From the NCBI GenBank assembly GCA_946800325.1, contig OX326956.1, forward strand, positions 24,340,356 to 24,404,355: a stretch of 64,000 nucleotides of DNA, given 5' to 3'. The notes beneath the pieces were generated by a model. It was not told the DNA's origin, made no database searches, and was given only the letters and a program-made list of their open reading frames with translations. The DNA is from Luzula sylvatica. Its lineage: Eukaryota > Streptophyta > Magnoliopsida > Poales > Juncaceae. The position numbers were made by a program, and so were the translations under genes. This document shows, piece after piece, positions 48,260-59,572 of the stretch (the stretch's first letter is position 1; every line of letters starts with the position of its first letter).

Positions 48260-48997
48260 GACGAAAATGGAAGAAGCCTATTTTGTCCTTTTCGCGCCAT
48301 TAATTGATTTGCCAATGCCAACGCCACCATCGGGTATCGGTACAAAATAAATACAATTATACTATTTCAAGGGCTTTTTTGCAAATTATCAATAATCCAG
48401 GGTCTTTTTACAAAAATTAATTTGTTTTATACCTCGAGGAACAACACGATGATCGCGACGACCCCTTGCAATAAGATCAGTTTCTTCCTTCTCTCTTGTT
48501 AAAGTGTGTTTCTTCTTTTTCTGCATTAATAATTAATTAATTAATCCTCTTTTGTAATTAAATTATAACAAAAAGTAGAAAAATTAAGAAATTAAATTTA
48601 TACTTATAAATAAATACAATAATAGTTGCAGTGGGTTTTAACTTTGAAAGCAATTCGCATGTTAATTATCTTTCCATTTGATATTCCTCCCTATTAACAC
48701 GAATTATATTATATAATAATAATAATAAAATAATAATATTAAAATGAACCTGGTGTATAGGAAGAGCGTCATGATCTACAGTCCCTCGAGGCATGACCAC
48801 CTTATGCAGTTGCAACACATAAGCCAACAGCTGGTAAAATTATTTTTTCAGCAAATTTACCAAAAGGCCCCTGTATTATCTCAAAATTGCAAAAAGGCTC
48901 CTCACCTTAGTGCCGTGATGTTTGAGGATTTTCTTTGCAACGGCTCCAGCAGCGACTCCACCAATTGTTTCTCTCGCCGATGATATCCTCCCCCCTA
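48260..48997 (-). pseudogene. Chorismate synthase fragments, copy B
   Basis: Minus-strand equivalents of the copy A fragments: the SARETIGGVAAGAVAKKILK piece at about 48904-48985, the QLHKVVMPRGTVDHDALP-like piece at 48747-48838, the KKKKHTLTREKEETDLIARG piece at about 48430-48525, and the C-terminal remnant near 48300. An internal segment is likewise missing. The 79-codon plus-strand frame at 48744-48983 is only the antisense of this pseudogene. Confidence 0.8.
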
Positions 48998-49269
48998 ATC
49001 AAATAGATTAATGAATTAATTAAATTAATTTTGTGTTTATTATGATGATATCAATATAGTATTGACTGGTACGCTGGTACCTGTACGGCTCGAATACCGT
49101 ATTTGAAATCAAAGATTGCGTTTGCGTGGGAAGGCCGGTACGTTTTTGAAATTTCAGTATTTAACAAGACATATAAACAAATAGCACAAAATTTAGGGTT
49201 ATTTAAGCAAAAATTTAGTCCAAGAGAACCTTTCCAGATTGAAGTCCATGAGAACCTTTTCGAGATTCT

Positions 49270-49640
49270 TCGATACTTGGTTGAATTGTTGGATCTGGTT
49301 TTGGCTTGCTAGCTTTTTCGAATATATAATATCCTTTACCGTTACTTTTTGCATACAAGTCCATAATTAAATTTTAATTAATTTGGTAAAAACAAAAAAA
49401 ATGTAAAAACAATACCTTAACGGACATTCTGGACAATAATTCCGTTGAAGGGGAGTCAAAAGTCCGTCCTTTAAACGCATTTGCAAATATGTCGAAGCCA
49501 CATCACCAAATCAGTTACTTCCAGTACCTGTTTATTCAACAAATTTTATAAAATAATAATATAATCAATATAAAAATGAATACAATAATAAGGATTAAGT
49601 TATGGTAAATTTGCAAAATACATGAACGAGCCCTTTTGAT
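49270..49640 (-). pseudogene. MFP (AIM1-type) fragments, copy B
   Basis: Equivalent to 28508-29035 in copy A, but shorter. The linker/NAD-site exon is deleted: the reading runs from GTAACTGATTTGG directly into TGATGTGGCTTCG. In copy A these two joints are separated by about 130 bp lying between two GATTTGG repeats, so a deletion between the 7-bp repeats explains the difference. Confidence 0.72.
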
Positions 49641-50315
49641 GTGTTGGAGAGTGAGTACCAATTCCTCGAATAATGTCATTTTAACAGTAATATTACACAA
49701 TTTAGTTATGGTAAATTTGCAAAAATAACCCTATGTTATGCCTAAATTGCAAAAAATATATATATCCCCTTCTATTCATCAAGAAATCAGAAAGAATCGT
49801 GAAGCTCGATCTCGTGACAGATAAACTTACTAATATTTAGTTATATATAATAAAGGCAAAATTGTGTTAACGAATTGAAAAAGTATACCTGTGAACTAAG
49901 ACCAGATTGAAATGCGCTTCATGAGACCATATGATTGTACCTGAATCATGCGAAAATTAAGCATTCGATCGACCTTTTGAGCAAAATTGTGTTAATGTAA
50001 TGGAAATTTTGAATTCTCTGATCATTAATTGCATAGAGAGACCTCATGAGCAAATTGTTCTGCTAATTTGCTATTGGTAGTGGTGAACTGGTGATGCGAG
50101 ACAGAATTGTATTGCTAATTTGCTAATTTGCTATTGGACCCTTTTATAACGAATTGTATTGCTAATTTGCTATTGGTAGTTTGATGCGAGATCCGAATGT
50201 TCTGCAACGGTCAAATCCAGATTTCGGAATTCGAACGTTGGGATCGGTACAGCTGGATCCGAATATTCTCGACCTTCCCGACCGTTAGACGCATGAGTAC
50301 GATATATCCGCTCCT

Positions 50316-50326
50316 CTTTATATAAG
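50316..50326 (-). promoter_or_regulatory. TATA-like element in composite element B
   Basis: CTTATATAAAG on the minus strand, counterpart of 27784-27794. Confidence 0.4.
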
Positions 50327-50369
50327 CAACCCCTTTCATTCTCTCTCGCCAATTCCATTTTTCAGATCT

Positions 50370-50428
<59 letters not shown>

Positions 50429-51400
50429 TTGACAAGAACGAGATGGATTCAATCAAGAGCGAGAGAGATCTAATGAAAGAAACTTCTTCCTCTCCGTAAT
50501 AAAAGCAATGGAGTTATCCCTCTGTAATTTCTTCTCATTGGGGTTCGATAATGGAGTTATCCCTCGATGGATTCAATGATGATGACGAGCTGACCAGAGA
50601 CGATGAAGCAATGGAGTTATACCTCTGTAATTTCTCTCTCCGTAAGTTCCCTCTCCGTAATTTCTCATCCTTGGTGTTCTCTCGTGTTCTGCTTGTGTCT
50701 TTTTTTTTTTAAAACAATGAAACTTCCATTGTTGCTTTTATGCTCGTGCATTCTTTTCTTTTTTGGAACGATGAAGAAAATTCCAAACTTGCACACTGTT
50801 GTAACTAAATGCTTTTTTATCATTTGTGTTTCTGCATTTTTTCTATTCTTTTTGAAACAATTAAGAAAATTCCAAATCTGCATTTTTTTAACTATATAAT
50901 TGTTTTTTTCAAAACCTTCATTCTGTGTTATACTCACTCTTGTTCATTCCTAAGGCCCATAAAAAACAAAACTACAACATTTCTGAATATATTCGATCAA
51001 CACTTGTTACATTTTTTTTTTTTGGGATATAACTTGCAGTTTTTGTAAAACTTGCAAGTTTAGGAAGCTTGATTGAATTCTCTGAATATGTTGGATCAAG
51101 TACTTCTATATATTTGTATCTTTACACCAGATATGTGTATAAGTAGTTAATGCACTTAGCAAGTTTGATTAAATTCTCTAGATGTGCTAATTTTTCTTAT
51201 TCCTTTTATTGATTGGGTGTTATCAGAGAATATGGCAAGGAATCAGAGCCCTCAATCATCAAATATTTGTCAGCACATACGGACGAGAGCAGCACTCAGA
51301 GATGGATATTTACCAATTGCTTGTTTATGATGAAAATGTGTGTGAACTGTGAATGTGTAACATGTAATCTCTGTGTGTGAACTGTGAATGTGTAACATGT

Positions 51401-51432
<32 letters not shown>

Positions 51433-51433
<1 letters not shown>

Positions 51434-51747
51434 GGGGTTCCGGCCCGAAAGTGGGCCGGGCCCGAAAGTGGGGTCCGGCCCAAAAGGGGTTGAGCCCTCG
51501 AAGGGGGGTCCGGCCCGAAAAGGGGTCGGGCCTTCGGAGGGGGGTCCGGCCCGAAAAGGGGGCCGGGCCATGGGGTGGGGGGGGGGGTCCGGCCCAGAAA
51601 GGGGGTCGGGCCCTCGGAGGGAGGGAGGTCCGGCCCAGAAAGGGGGCCGGGCTCTCGGAGGAAGGGGGTCTGGCCCGAAAAGGGGCCCGGCCCGCCCCCC
51701 GTGGAGGGGGGGGGTGGGGTTCCGGCCCAAAAAGGGGACCGGACCCT

Positions 51748-51781
<34 letters not shown>

Positions 51782-52059
51782 CCGGCCCAAAAAGGGGGCC
51801 GGACCCTTGGGTGGGTGGGTGGGGGGGGGGGGGGGGGGGGGGTTCCGGCCCAAAAAGGGGGCCGGACCCTTTGGTGGGTGGGGGGGGGGGGGGTCCGGCC
51901 CGAAAAGGGGCCCGGAACCCTCGGGGGGTCGGGGGGGGAGGTCCGGCCCAAAAATGAGGCCGGGCCCTCGGGGGGGGGGGGTCCGTCCCAAAAAGGGGGG
52001 CCGGGCCCTCGGGGAGGGGGGGAGGGTCCGGCCCAAAAAGGAGGGCCCTCGCATGGGTG

Positions 52060-52103
<44 letters not shown>

Positions 52104-52145
52104 GTGTGTTCCAGCCCAAAAAGGGGGCCTGTCCCTCGGAGGGGT
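51433..52145. repeat. GC-rich minisatellite, copy B
   Basis: Inverted counterpart of 25682-26473, with units built from GGTCCGGCCCAAAAAGGGGG, CCGGGCCCTCGG and variable G-runs. The longest run (about 39 G at 52064-52102) lies on the side away from the (TG)n tract, as in copy A. Units nearest the (TG)n tract are again the most degenerate. Several long open frames on both strands are compositional artefacts. Confidence 0.97.
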
Positions 52146-52301
52146 CTTATTTTTTTATGTCCAAAATTAGAAATTAAGAGGGGATGGAATGATGAAAATT
52201 AAAAAAATGAAAGAGTTTTTTTTATCATCGATACTAGAAAGATGAAAAATGACAAATGCGATGAAAGTGACAAGTTAGTCCACATCCCCAATAAAAAAAA
52301 A

Positions 52302-52558
52302 GGGAAATTCTATTTTGCCACCAGATTTCAACACAACATCCTCAATTTCCTAATTAACCCACTTAATGAACATTCCAATTAACAAAAAATATTGAATTAA
52401 TAATTTTTAAATATTAATTATCATTTGTTAATCCAGATATATGTTCATTATCACGTTAAGTGGGTTAAATTAATTTACATGTGTTAATTCATAAGTTAAT
52501 TAAGTGGGTTAATGAGAGAATTGAGGATGTTGTGTTGAAATTTGGTGGCACAGTATAT
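52302..52558. mobile_element. Mutator-type MITE, family E1, copy 3
   Basis: Very similar to copy 2 (13783-14045), with the same TGCCACCAGATTTCAACAC end and inverted partner GTGTTGAAATTTGGTGGCA. The target duplication is unclear because the left flank is an A-run. It lies at a different position in the NIP-flank-related repeat from copy 2. Confidence 0.8.
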
Positions 52559-53906
52559 GCCGTCGTAAAAAAATGCAAACGTGTATATGGTCATAATGTT
52601 TCATGATTACATTAGCTGTCCGAATGCTCATGATAAAAAAAATTGATTTATTTATTTTTTTCAAGATTTTATTAGTTAGTAAAAAAAATGTTGGTCAGTA
52701 AAAATTAAATTGCTTTGTTATTGGAACAAGAATAGTTTTTGTCATTTATTTTATTTTGTGTCCAATTTAATTACATATTGCTGAAACTACACATTTTATT
52801 TAGTTTATTGATGGTTGGTAGGATCAACCTTCGACTATCATTTTTTTTGTAGTATATGTTTGTATTATTATTTGAAGTCATACATGGTGCCCGTGAGTTT
52901 TCCCCATCATCTTCTATATCACCGGTTAAGACTTAATTAACATGATAATTAACAAAAATATATTAATTTGACAGTTAACTGATATATAATTAATGTACGT
53001 ATGAATTAACAATTATTAATCAATATCAATAACAAAGTGTATTTTTGTTAATTATCATGTAAATTAATTAGCCGTATTGTTTTATTTATGCTTGTTGAGG
53101 TTCTTGGTGAAGGCGAAGACGAAGACGAGCATTTTTTTTTTGCCGGCTTAAAATACACAAATAATTGTAAATTATTTTGTTGGGACATGGTTAAATTTAA
53201 AAAAAAAATCAATCTTTTCTAATTTTATGTTTCAATTTACACCATTTATTGCAAAATACAATTTTGTTAAATGACAAAAATAATTTTTTTAAAATGTTTT
53301 GGGTTGGAACCCAATTTTGAAATTATCAGAAACATTATTGAATTCAGAACAAGTACAAATTTGTAAGTTACCGTTGGGCTGTAGGATTATTAAATTCAGA
53401 TTATTCAAGGACTTGTCAGATATATAAATTTCTTTTATATGGAATTTTCTTTTGAGAATGAGTTCATTTGATCATGGATCCATTTATTCCTTTCCAATTA
53501 ATTACTAGTTCTTGTGAGTTCATATTAATAAATGTGGATTTAACTTTACTAAGTTTTTATTTGAAGGCCCAATATATTTCACAAATTTTGACCCATTAAA
53601 ATTTGGGAACTTAAGGGCCAGAAATTAATGAAGCCATTTTGAACACATAAAAGCAAAAATAATATGTTTTTGCCTTATTGCATTTGCATAGCAATAAAAA
53701 TTTTCTTTATTACAAAGCTTTATCAAATATCCAACCAGAGCCAATTAGCAAATAACACTTCATATCTCTCACGGTATCGCTCTTCAAATATATAAGTTCC
53801 AAGTTCTTGAACCCGTTTCGAACAAAGCAAAACGGACATTATTTCACACACAAATCACAACATAAATCGAAAACAATATAATTTAAATAAGGATACAAGT
53901 AAGCAT
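52559..53906. repeat. NIP 3' flank: proximal copy of the dispersed flank repeat
   Basis: Directly downstream of the NIP stop codon; includes its presumed 3' UTR (about 53690-53906). Diverged copies occur at 13194-15450, 21291-23181, 30357-33140 (interrupted) and 40876-41600. A truncated E2-type MITE lies at about 52880-53085. Confidence 0.7.
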
Positions 53907-56900
53907 TTAACGACGGTTGAAGCTCCGAGCGTGCCGAGGAGTCTCGCCGTTATCGTCCCTCAATTTGACAACGGTGTATACAGCAGCTCCGACCAGAGCT
54001 CCACATGTCGGTGCGACCAGATATATCCATATCTGCCTGTAATTACCTGTCGCCACCGCAGGACCCAATGTACGAACAGGATTCATCGATCCTCCCGTTG
54101 TCGGCCTGTATAGTTTAAAACAAAAAAAGTTTGTTATTATTGTACTAATTATCCCATCTTACAATAGATATAATTTTGAAGAAAAATTTAACTCGTCAAG
54201 TTTACTAACCCAGCCACGAGGATGTTAAGCATCACGGTTGCTCCTACGGCTATTCCTGCCAACTCGCCCACCTAATCGTAAAATTGGCAGAGTAAATTTA
54301 AATTTTTTAAAAATATTGTTTGTAAAAGTTGATACATACGGCTTTAGTATCGGTAGCGACTGCAGTGACGACAAACAACAAGTTGAATGTAATAATGAAC
54401 TCGGTAAAGAACGCCTGTGTGGTGGAGACGGACGGCACGGTGACTCCGCCAGATAGAAACGGATGAAAAACACCCTTGAGAGCAAACGATGCACATATGG
54501 AGGCGGAAACTTGCGCGATGATATACATCGGAACGTGGGCCCACGGAAAGTGACGCAAGGCGGCAAAGGCCAATGTGAGAGAAGGGTTCAAGTGGGCCCC
54601 GGAGATATGGCCGGTCGAGAGAATGACGATCATCACCGCCAAGCCTGCACAAGCTGCGTTGCCGATTAGGGTTTCGGCTCCGTCGTACTTCTGATTCACG
54701 ATCGGTGCGGCCGTTGCGAAGAAGATCAGGATGAACGTCCCGACAAATTCAGCGCCGAGCTAGAATCGAGTAAATTGGAGATTATTAGGGTAAGATTTTG
54801 CTGTTGTTTCATAGTTCATTAACATACAATAATTATAATATAAGTTGGTGCTTAAGGAATCTAAAGTGCATCATTTTGAAATTGACCTGTGATCCATTCT
54901 ATCAAAAAGCAAAAAGTACTTTCCTTTTCACTATATCAGAAGACTTGATACGAGCCACAGATGTACAAATCATGAACTCAGACATTTGATAGTGATTATT
55001 TGTCAACCCTTGTTTTGTTTGATGTGGTACTAATCGAAGCTTTTTTTCGTAAAGTTTCAAAGGTTCGAGTCATTTTTCCATCACATCGTCTATTATGGTT
55101 CTTTAGTTTGCTAAATAGCTATAGTAGTAATCACTAATCATGCTACCAGATGGGGACATTTCCTTTGCACCCTTAATAAAAAGAAAGGACCCCCTCTCTC
55201 CCCCCTAATTTAACAAACAGTACCCTTATTATTATTATTATTATAAAGTGGATTTATCTCATTGAGGTTAGAACTTAACTAACAAAGATATGGTCGATAC
55301 TTTGTTTTTAGGAGGAATTTCATATTTACCCTACACGAGCCCCAAATTTCATGTGATCTTGCAAAATGTGAAATATTATGAATACCCTTACAAAACATAG
55401 AGATCATCACAATCCCCCTTTCTAATTTTCAAATAAACATCTAAGTTATTATTTTTTCTCATTTATATATAAATGAGGGATACACATGGTAGTTATATAT
55501 TTCATTGGAGTATTTGTGATAGGTAATAGGAGCATTTCTGCTTCTGACCTATGTGGAAAAAAATTCAAAAAATAATCACATTTTCAAAAATATTTCAAAA
55601 CTAAATCATAACTGAATTTTAAATGTTACCCCCAACCCTTTCATGTACTGGCTAACATATTTAATTAATATGATAATTAATCTATGCTATGTAATTATTT
55701 ATTAATTAAAATCTAGCTAAAATTAATATATAAGTTAACAGTTATTTAAATTAATAAATTTGAGTTAATGTTAATTGTTTTTTAATCATGCATTTTATTG
55801 TTATCATATTAGTTAAGTTTGTTAATTAGAACACATAAATTAAGGGGGTCAAATTTTGGAGATAAATAAACTTACTCTTAATCATTGCACGTGTATTGTG
55901 CAGAAGCTTTAGGAGTGAAAAAGGTGCTCTTTTATTTTGCCCCAAAATTTCTCCACAACTTTTTATATTTTATTTAACACACATAATTAACATGATAATT
56001 AAAAAAAACACATAATTATCAAATAATTAATGTTAATTAGAACTTATGAATTCAAATAAATTTTATTAAGACTGATTGTTAATTATAATATTTGTATTTG
56101 TTATCATTTAATTGAATATGTCAACCAAAACACGAAAAACGCAAGGGTAACAACCAATTAATATAAATTATTTATTAATTAAAATATAATTAAAATTAAT
56201 TCTAATTTATAGATTGGGATTAATATAAATAAATTTTTAGTTTTGTATGTTTATTTATAAACTAATTAAGTGCGTTAATTATAATGTAGGGAATTTCGTG
56301 GTAAAATCTTGGTGCATATTAAAATTTCCCTTATTAATTGGGCCCTGTGCATCAGTATCACGAAATAAAGTACAATTTTACTTGACCCCAACATTTCATC
56401 CCAACATTGTCTTTTGACACACATAATTAACATGACAATTCTTCAAAAATATATAATTAAAAATTATTTTATATTAATTCAAATTTATTTTAGTTAGATT
56501 TTAATTAATAAATAATTACATTACGTAGGTTAATTATCATATTAATTAAATATGTTAGCTAGTACATGAAAGAGTTGTTGGTAAAATTTGGAGTCATTTA
56601 TTTATTTAAGGATTGAAATTTTTCAATCCTTAAATCCGACGGTACCGGGATTTTTAAAATCCGATGATACCGGAATTTAAAAATCAGTTATGGATTAGTT
56701 TTGAAATATTTTTGAAAATCGGATTATTTTTTGAATTTTTTTCCTATACAGGGTTACATGCAGAAATGCTCCTAAAATATAGGGGTTTGACATAATGTCT
56801 TACAATGTTTTAAATATTCTTGATGTGTCAATCGAGATGTTTGAAAAAATTAATTAAACATATTAATTGAATCAATTAATTTAACCATTAAACGTATTAA

Positions 56901-58973
56901 TTGTATCAATGATATTTAAGGGAGAGTGGAGTACCATATCAAATCCTTTTGTGATATTGTTCACTTTTTATGGCTATAGATGATTTTTTTTTTTTTTTTT
57001 TTTGCAAGAACACACATGATATTACCATTTTCTAATAACCCCCAATGATATTTTCCTATACATTTTCACAATATGATAGTTGTTTGCGGAAACTTTTTCA
57101 AGTATTAATGGTGAAATTTAATAATCTTTCACAAAATATACCAAAAAACAAATGCAGAGATAAGTTTATAGGGACATGCTTATACATAAAAGTTTTCAAT
57201 TCATAAAAACAAATCAATCGTTTCCCACTTGATAGTCTAGATTCAAATCAAGACAAAAGTCTCAAATTATGATAATATTAATTAATCCCATCCTCTCTCT
57301 ATTATGTTAAATTTTCTTCAGGACATTATTTTTTATCTGTATTATATATAGAGGACAAATAAGAGAATATTTGACAAGAGAACAACCAACTTTTTGCTGC
57401 TCTATTTCATTATAGTCATTATTTGTACTAGCAAAAGTAGGTTACCAATTACGCATCTGATTGCGAGCATAGCATGCATGTGGTTGTTGTTCTTTTATAA
57501 AAAATTTAGAAAAAAAAATCATAATTATCCTGTGGAAAATAAAAAATATCATATTTACCTTAATAAAATTAGGTAAATTCTTGAAAAGTCCCTACTTTTC
57601 TGAAAGTTATCAAAAACCCCCCTTACTTTTAAGATTCCTAAAAACTTCCTTTATGGGGTTAAGTTTAAAATTTTCCATCTAACAATAATCATATGGACTA
57701 AAATACCCCTCATTTAATATTATTCATATTTATTTTAATCAGTTAAAAAGTAATTAAAATATTTTCATAAAAATATTTTATGATATTATTTAAACTATAT
57801 TTTATGATTATTTTGCGCAATACATTGATTTATTTTATCATATCATATGCATAATTTTTTTATGTAAATTATAAATTTATTTTACAAATTTATTATTATT
57901 ATTATTGATGATTGTATTTATATTGTTATTCTTATTTATTTATATTATTAAATGGAAAATATATTTTTTATTATTTTGGTTTGAACAAAAAATAAAAGAA
58001 ATTGTGTGAGAGTATTTTGTTAAAAACACGTTTTATTGGATGCAAAAAAGTTATATTTAACCCATAATGAGGGTTTTTTTTTTTTGATAATTTTCAAAAA
58101 AATTTCTCAAAAATTTCCCATAAAACTAATACAATGTGAATTTCATTCAAAAAACAGTCATACTTAAAAAATGTTGTGGTCCAAAATATAACAACGAATT
58201 AATTACTAGATGGCAAATAGAAATGCGTACCTTACAACCTTCAAAACAAACATAAGCAAAGAGAAAAAAAAATCCGCCGAAATTAATATAAAAAATATTT
58301 TTGTAAAAAAGTCAAGAATATGCACCTTGCATATTTGACAAAACCCCAAGTGGTAATTAAGTATGGCCTATGGGCCCATTAATTAATAAGTGTATGTGAT
58401 ATCACTTATTTTGGAGCTACAAGAATTTAATACCCAATAATTAGAAAATAGTTAAAATAATAATAATTTTATAGGAACTTTCAAATTGTTGACTCAAGGG
58501 AAGTGAATGATAGTTTTGTACCAACTCTCAATGGATGGGCCCTAATTAGATCTCTTTTTAACTTAACAAGAACAAATTGTCGTTTTCACCATGGTGATGC
58601 TACTTTTACAAATTCAATACAACCACACTTTTTATAAATTAAAATAAAATAAGGGTTATTTAAAAAGTTGTCAAATTAGTTTAGTGCATTTGACAACAAA
58701 TTGACAATAATCATTCTTATTCAATAATAAAGATTAAAAAAAATCAAGGAAAAAAAGACGAACCTTTCGAGTGAGAGAGACATCGGGCAATTTAGGCATC
58801 TCCGCGCAGCATTGCGGCGATCCCCACGACTCGAAAGGCATGCACTTGTTGTTGCTCCTCGGCATCGATTTCCTATCGTAGGACAACGAGTCTACATGTT
58901 CTGCATTGAATAACGGTCCACCTGGCGTACCGGGAGTCGCCGGAGTCGATCCATTTGGCGTAGCATTCTCCAT
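53907..58973 (-). CDS. NIP5;1: NIP5;1-type aquaporin, boric-acid channel (4 exons, complete)
   Basis: Plasma-membrane major intrinsic protein of the NIP II group; Arabidopsis NIP5;1 imports boric acid in roots under boron limitation. Exons (minus): 58973-58764, 54759-54340, 54271-54210, 54105-53907. GT-AG junctions join a frame of 296 residues, against about 304 in Arabidopsis. Features: the N-terminal [11 protein letters not shown] segment has TPG at 13-15 and 16-18 (known polar-localisation motif of NIP5;1); [12 protein letters not shown] at 29-40; first pore motif NPS (128-130) and second NPV-R (239-242), both typical of NIP5;1 rather than the canonical NPA. The hydrophobic pattern fits six membrane spans. 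The start is the first ATG of the exon and matches the family N-terminus. Intron 1 is about 4 kb and holds several transposons. NIP6;1 is the main alternative, but the N-terminus and NPS/NPV favour NIP5;1. Confidence 0.96.
55528..56795. mobile_element. Long inverted-repeat element inside NIP intron 1
   Basis: Inverted ends of roughly 200 bp: AGGAGCATTTCTGC, AAAAAAATTCAAAAAATAAT and CAAAAATATTTCAAAACTAA on the left have complements on the right in the same order. A further pair follows: CTTTCATGTACTGGCTAACA (from about 55640) with its complement near 56560. The right end has an extra small hairpin (GGATTGAAA / TTTCAATCC). Borders are approximate; no target duplication was confirmed. No coding capacity. 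Confidence 0.7.
57572..58119. mobile_element. Mutator-like MITE (548 bp) in NIP intron 1
   Basis: Inverted ends GGTAAATTCTTGAAAAGT.. and (inverted) GGGAAATTTTTGAGAAAT.. are followed by ATCAAAAAC / TTTTTGATAA text. Flanking 9-mers ATAAAATTA (57563-57571) and ATAAAACTA (58120-58128) match 8 of 9. The left part resembles 24749-24960. Confidence 0.82.
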
Positions 58974-59080
58974 TGATCAAACTTATCGAAGAGAATGACA
59001 AATTCTTTTTTTTTTATGTTTTTTTGCTTTTTTTGGGGGGTTTCTTTAGGGTGGTTCGGAATGGATAGATGAACGAACTA

Positions 59081-59086
59081 TTACAT
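59081..59086 (-). promoter_or_regulatory. AUG-stop (ATGTAA) 1 in the NIP 5' leader
   Basis: On the minus strand ATG is followed at once by TAA, 113 nt upstream of the A of the main start codon. In Arabidopsis NIP5;1, leader AUGUAA elements stall ribosomes and trigger mRNA decay at high boron. Identity is exact; operation here is inferred. Confidence 0.85.
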
Positions 59087-59165
59087 GATTTTTGGGTTTC
59101 TAATAATGTATTTTTTTTTTTTTTTGGTTTTTTAGTAGAGGATGAATGGAATCAAGGGACTAAAG

Positions 59166-59171
59166 TTACAT
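59166..59171 (-). promoter_or_regulatory. AUG-stop (ATGTAA) 2 in the NIP 5' leader
   Basis: Second exact ATGTAA on the minus strand, 198 nt upstream of the main start. Confidence 0.85.
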
Positions 59172-59342
59172 ATTGTGAAGGCTTTTATAAATGTGTTTTT
59201 AACGAATAGTAATTTGGAGGAAATCCAGCCTAATTACAAGAACTGAAGATGGTATTTGTATGAATATTTTTTTTGGATTTTGAGATTTTTTTTTTTTTTG
59301 GGTTTTTCGGATTGAGATTCGAAATGAAGGATGGAAGAAAGA

Positions 59343-59348
59343 TTACAT
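59343..59348 (-). promoter_or_regulatory. AUG-stop (ATGTAA) 3 in the NIP 5' leader
   Basis: Third exact ATGTAA, 375 nt upstream of the main start. No other ATG occurs on the minus strand between 58974 and 59449. Two ordinary short upstream frames begin further out, at 59452 and 59507, if the transcript reaches that far. Confidence 0.75.
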
Positions 59349-59506
59349 GCTTGGAAAGTTTTTATGAAGTTTTGTTTAAGGAAGATGAGTGGAGAGAGAA
59401 TCCAGCCTCGACAAAACTAAAACCTCAAAAGATCAGTGAACTCTAAGCTCATTAATGGAGATGTGAACACTTGGAAATCAATGAATGTGAGAATTAGAAA
59501 TGGACA

Positions 59507-59532
59507 TGAGAGAGAGAGAGAGAGAGAGAGAG
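59507..59532. repeat. (GA)n microsatellite in the NIP leader/promoter
   Basis: Thirteen GA units, CT on the transcribed strand; plausible CT-rich leader sequence just downstream of the TATA-like site. Confidence 0.9.
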
Positions 59533-59559
59533 GTGCAAGAAGAAGAGAGAAGAGGAGTG

Positions 59560-59572
59560 TATATTTATTGGG
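59560..59572 (-). promoter_or_regulatory. Weak TATA-like site for the NIP gene
   Basis: Minus-strand CCAATAAATATAC. If used, transcription would begin near 59530, giving a leader of about 560 nt that contains all three AUG-stops. An alternative start nearer the coding region cannot be excluded. Confidence 0.35.

Larger units (their letters stand above)
48130..52145 (-). mobile_element. Composite gene-capturing element, copy B (inverted)
   Basis: Same content as copy A (25660-30356) in reverse orientation: chorismate synthase fragments (48260-48997), MFP fragments (49270-49640), the TATA segment, GA tract (50374-50430), AT-rich body, (TG)n and the GC-rich minisatellite (51433-52145). Similarity stops at about 48130 (30160 in A), so B lacks the right terminal sequence of A. 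B also lacks the MFP segment equivalent to about 28655-28783. At 52146 the NIP-flank-related repeat resumes (TTATTTTTTTATGTCCAAAA). Confidence 0.75.
54760..58763 (-). other. NIP intron 1 (4.0 kb, transposon-bearing)
   Basis: AT-rich intron between exon 1 (ends DVSLTRK) and exon 2 (starts LGAEFVG). It contains the long inverted-repeat element 55528-56795 and the Mutator-like element 57572-58119. No alternative exon was recognised. Confidence 0.85.

Noticed and set aside
48744..48983. Plus-strand 79-codon open frame
   Set aside because: Antisense of the chorismate synthase fragments in composite element B.
51296..52202. Long open frames (190-266 codons) in the second GC-rich array
   Set aside because: Same compositional artefact, in the inverted copy of the minisatellite.
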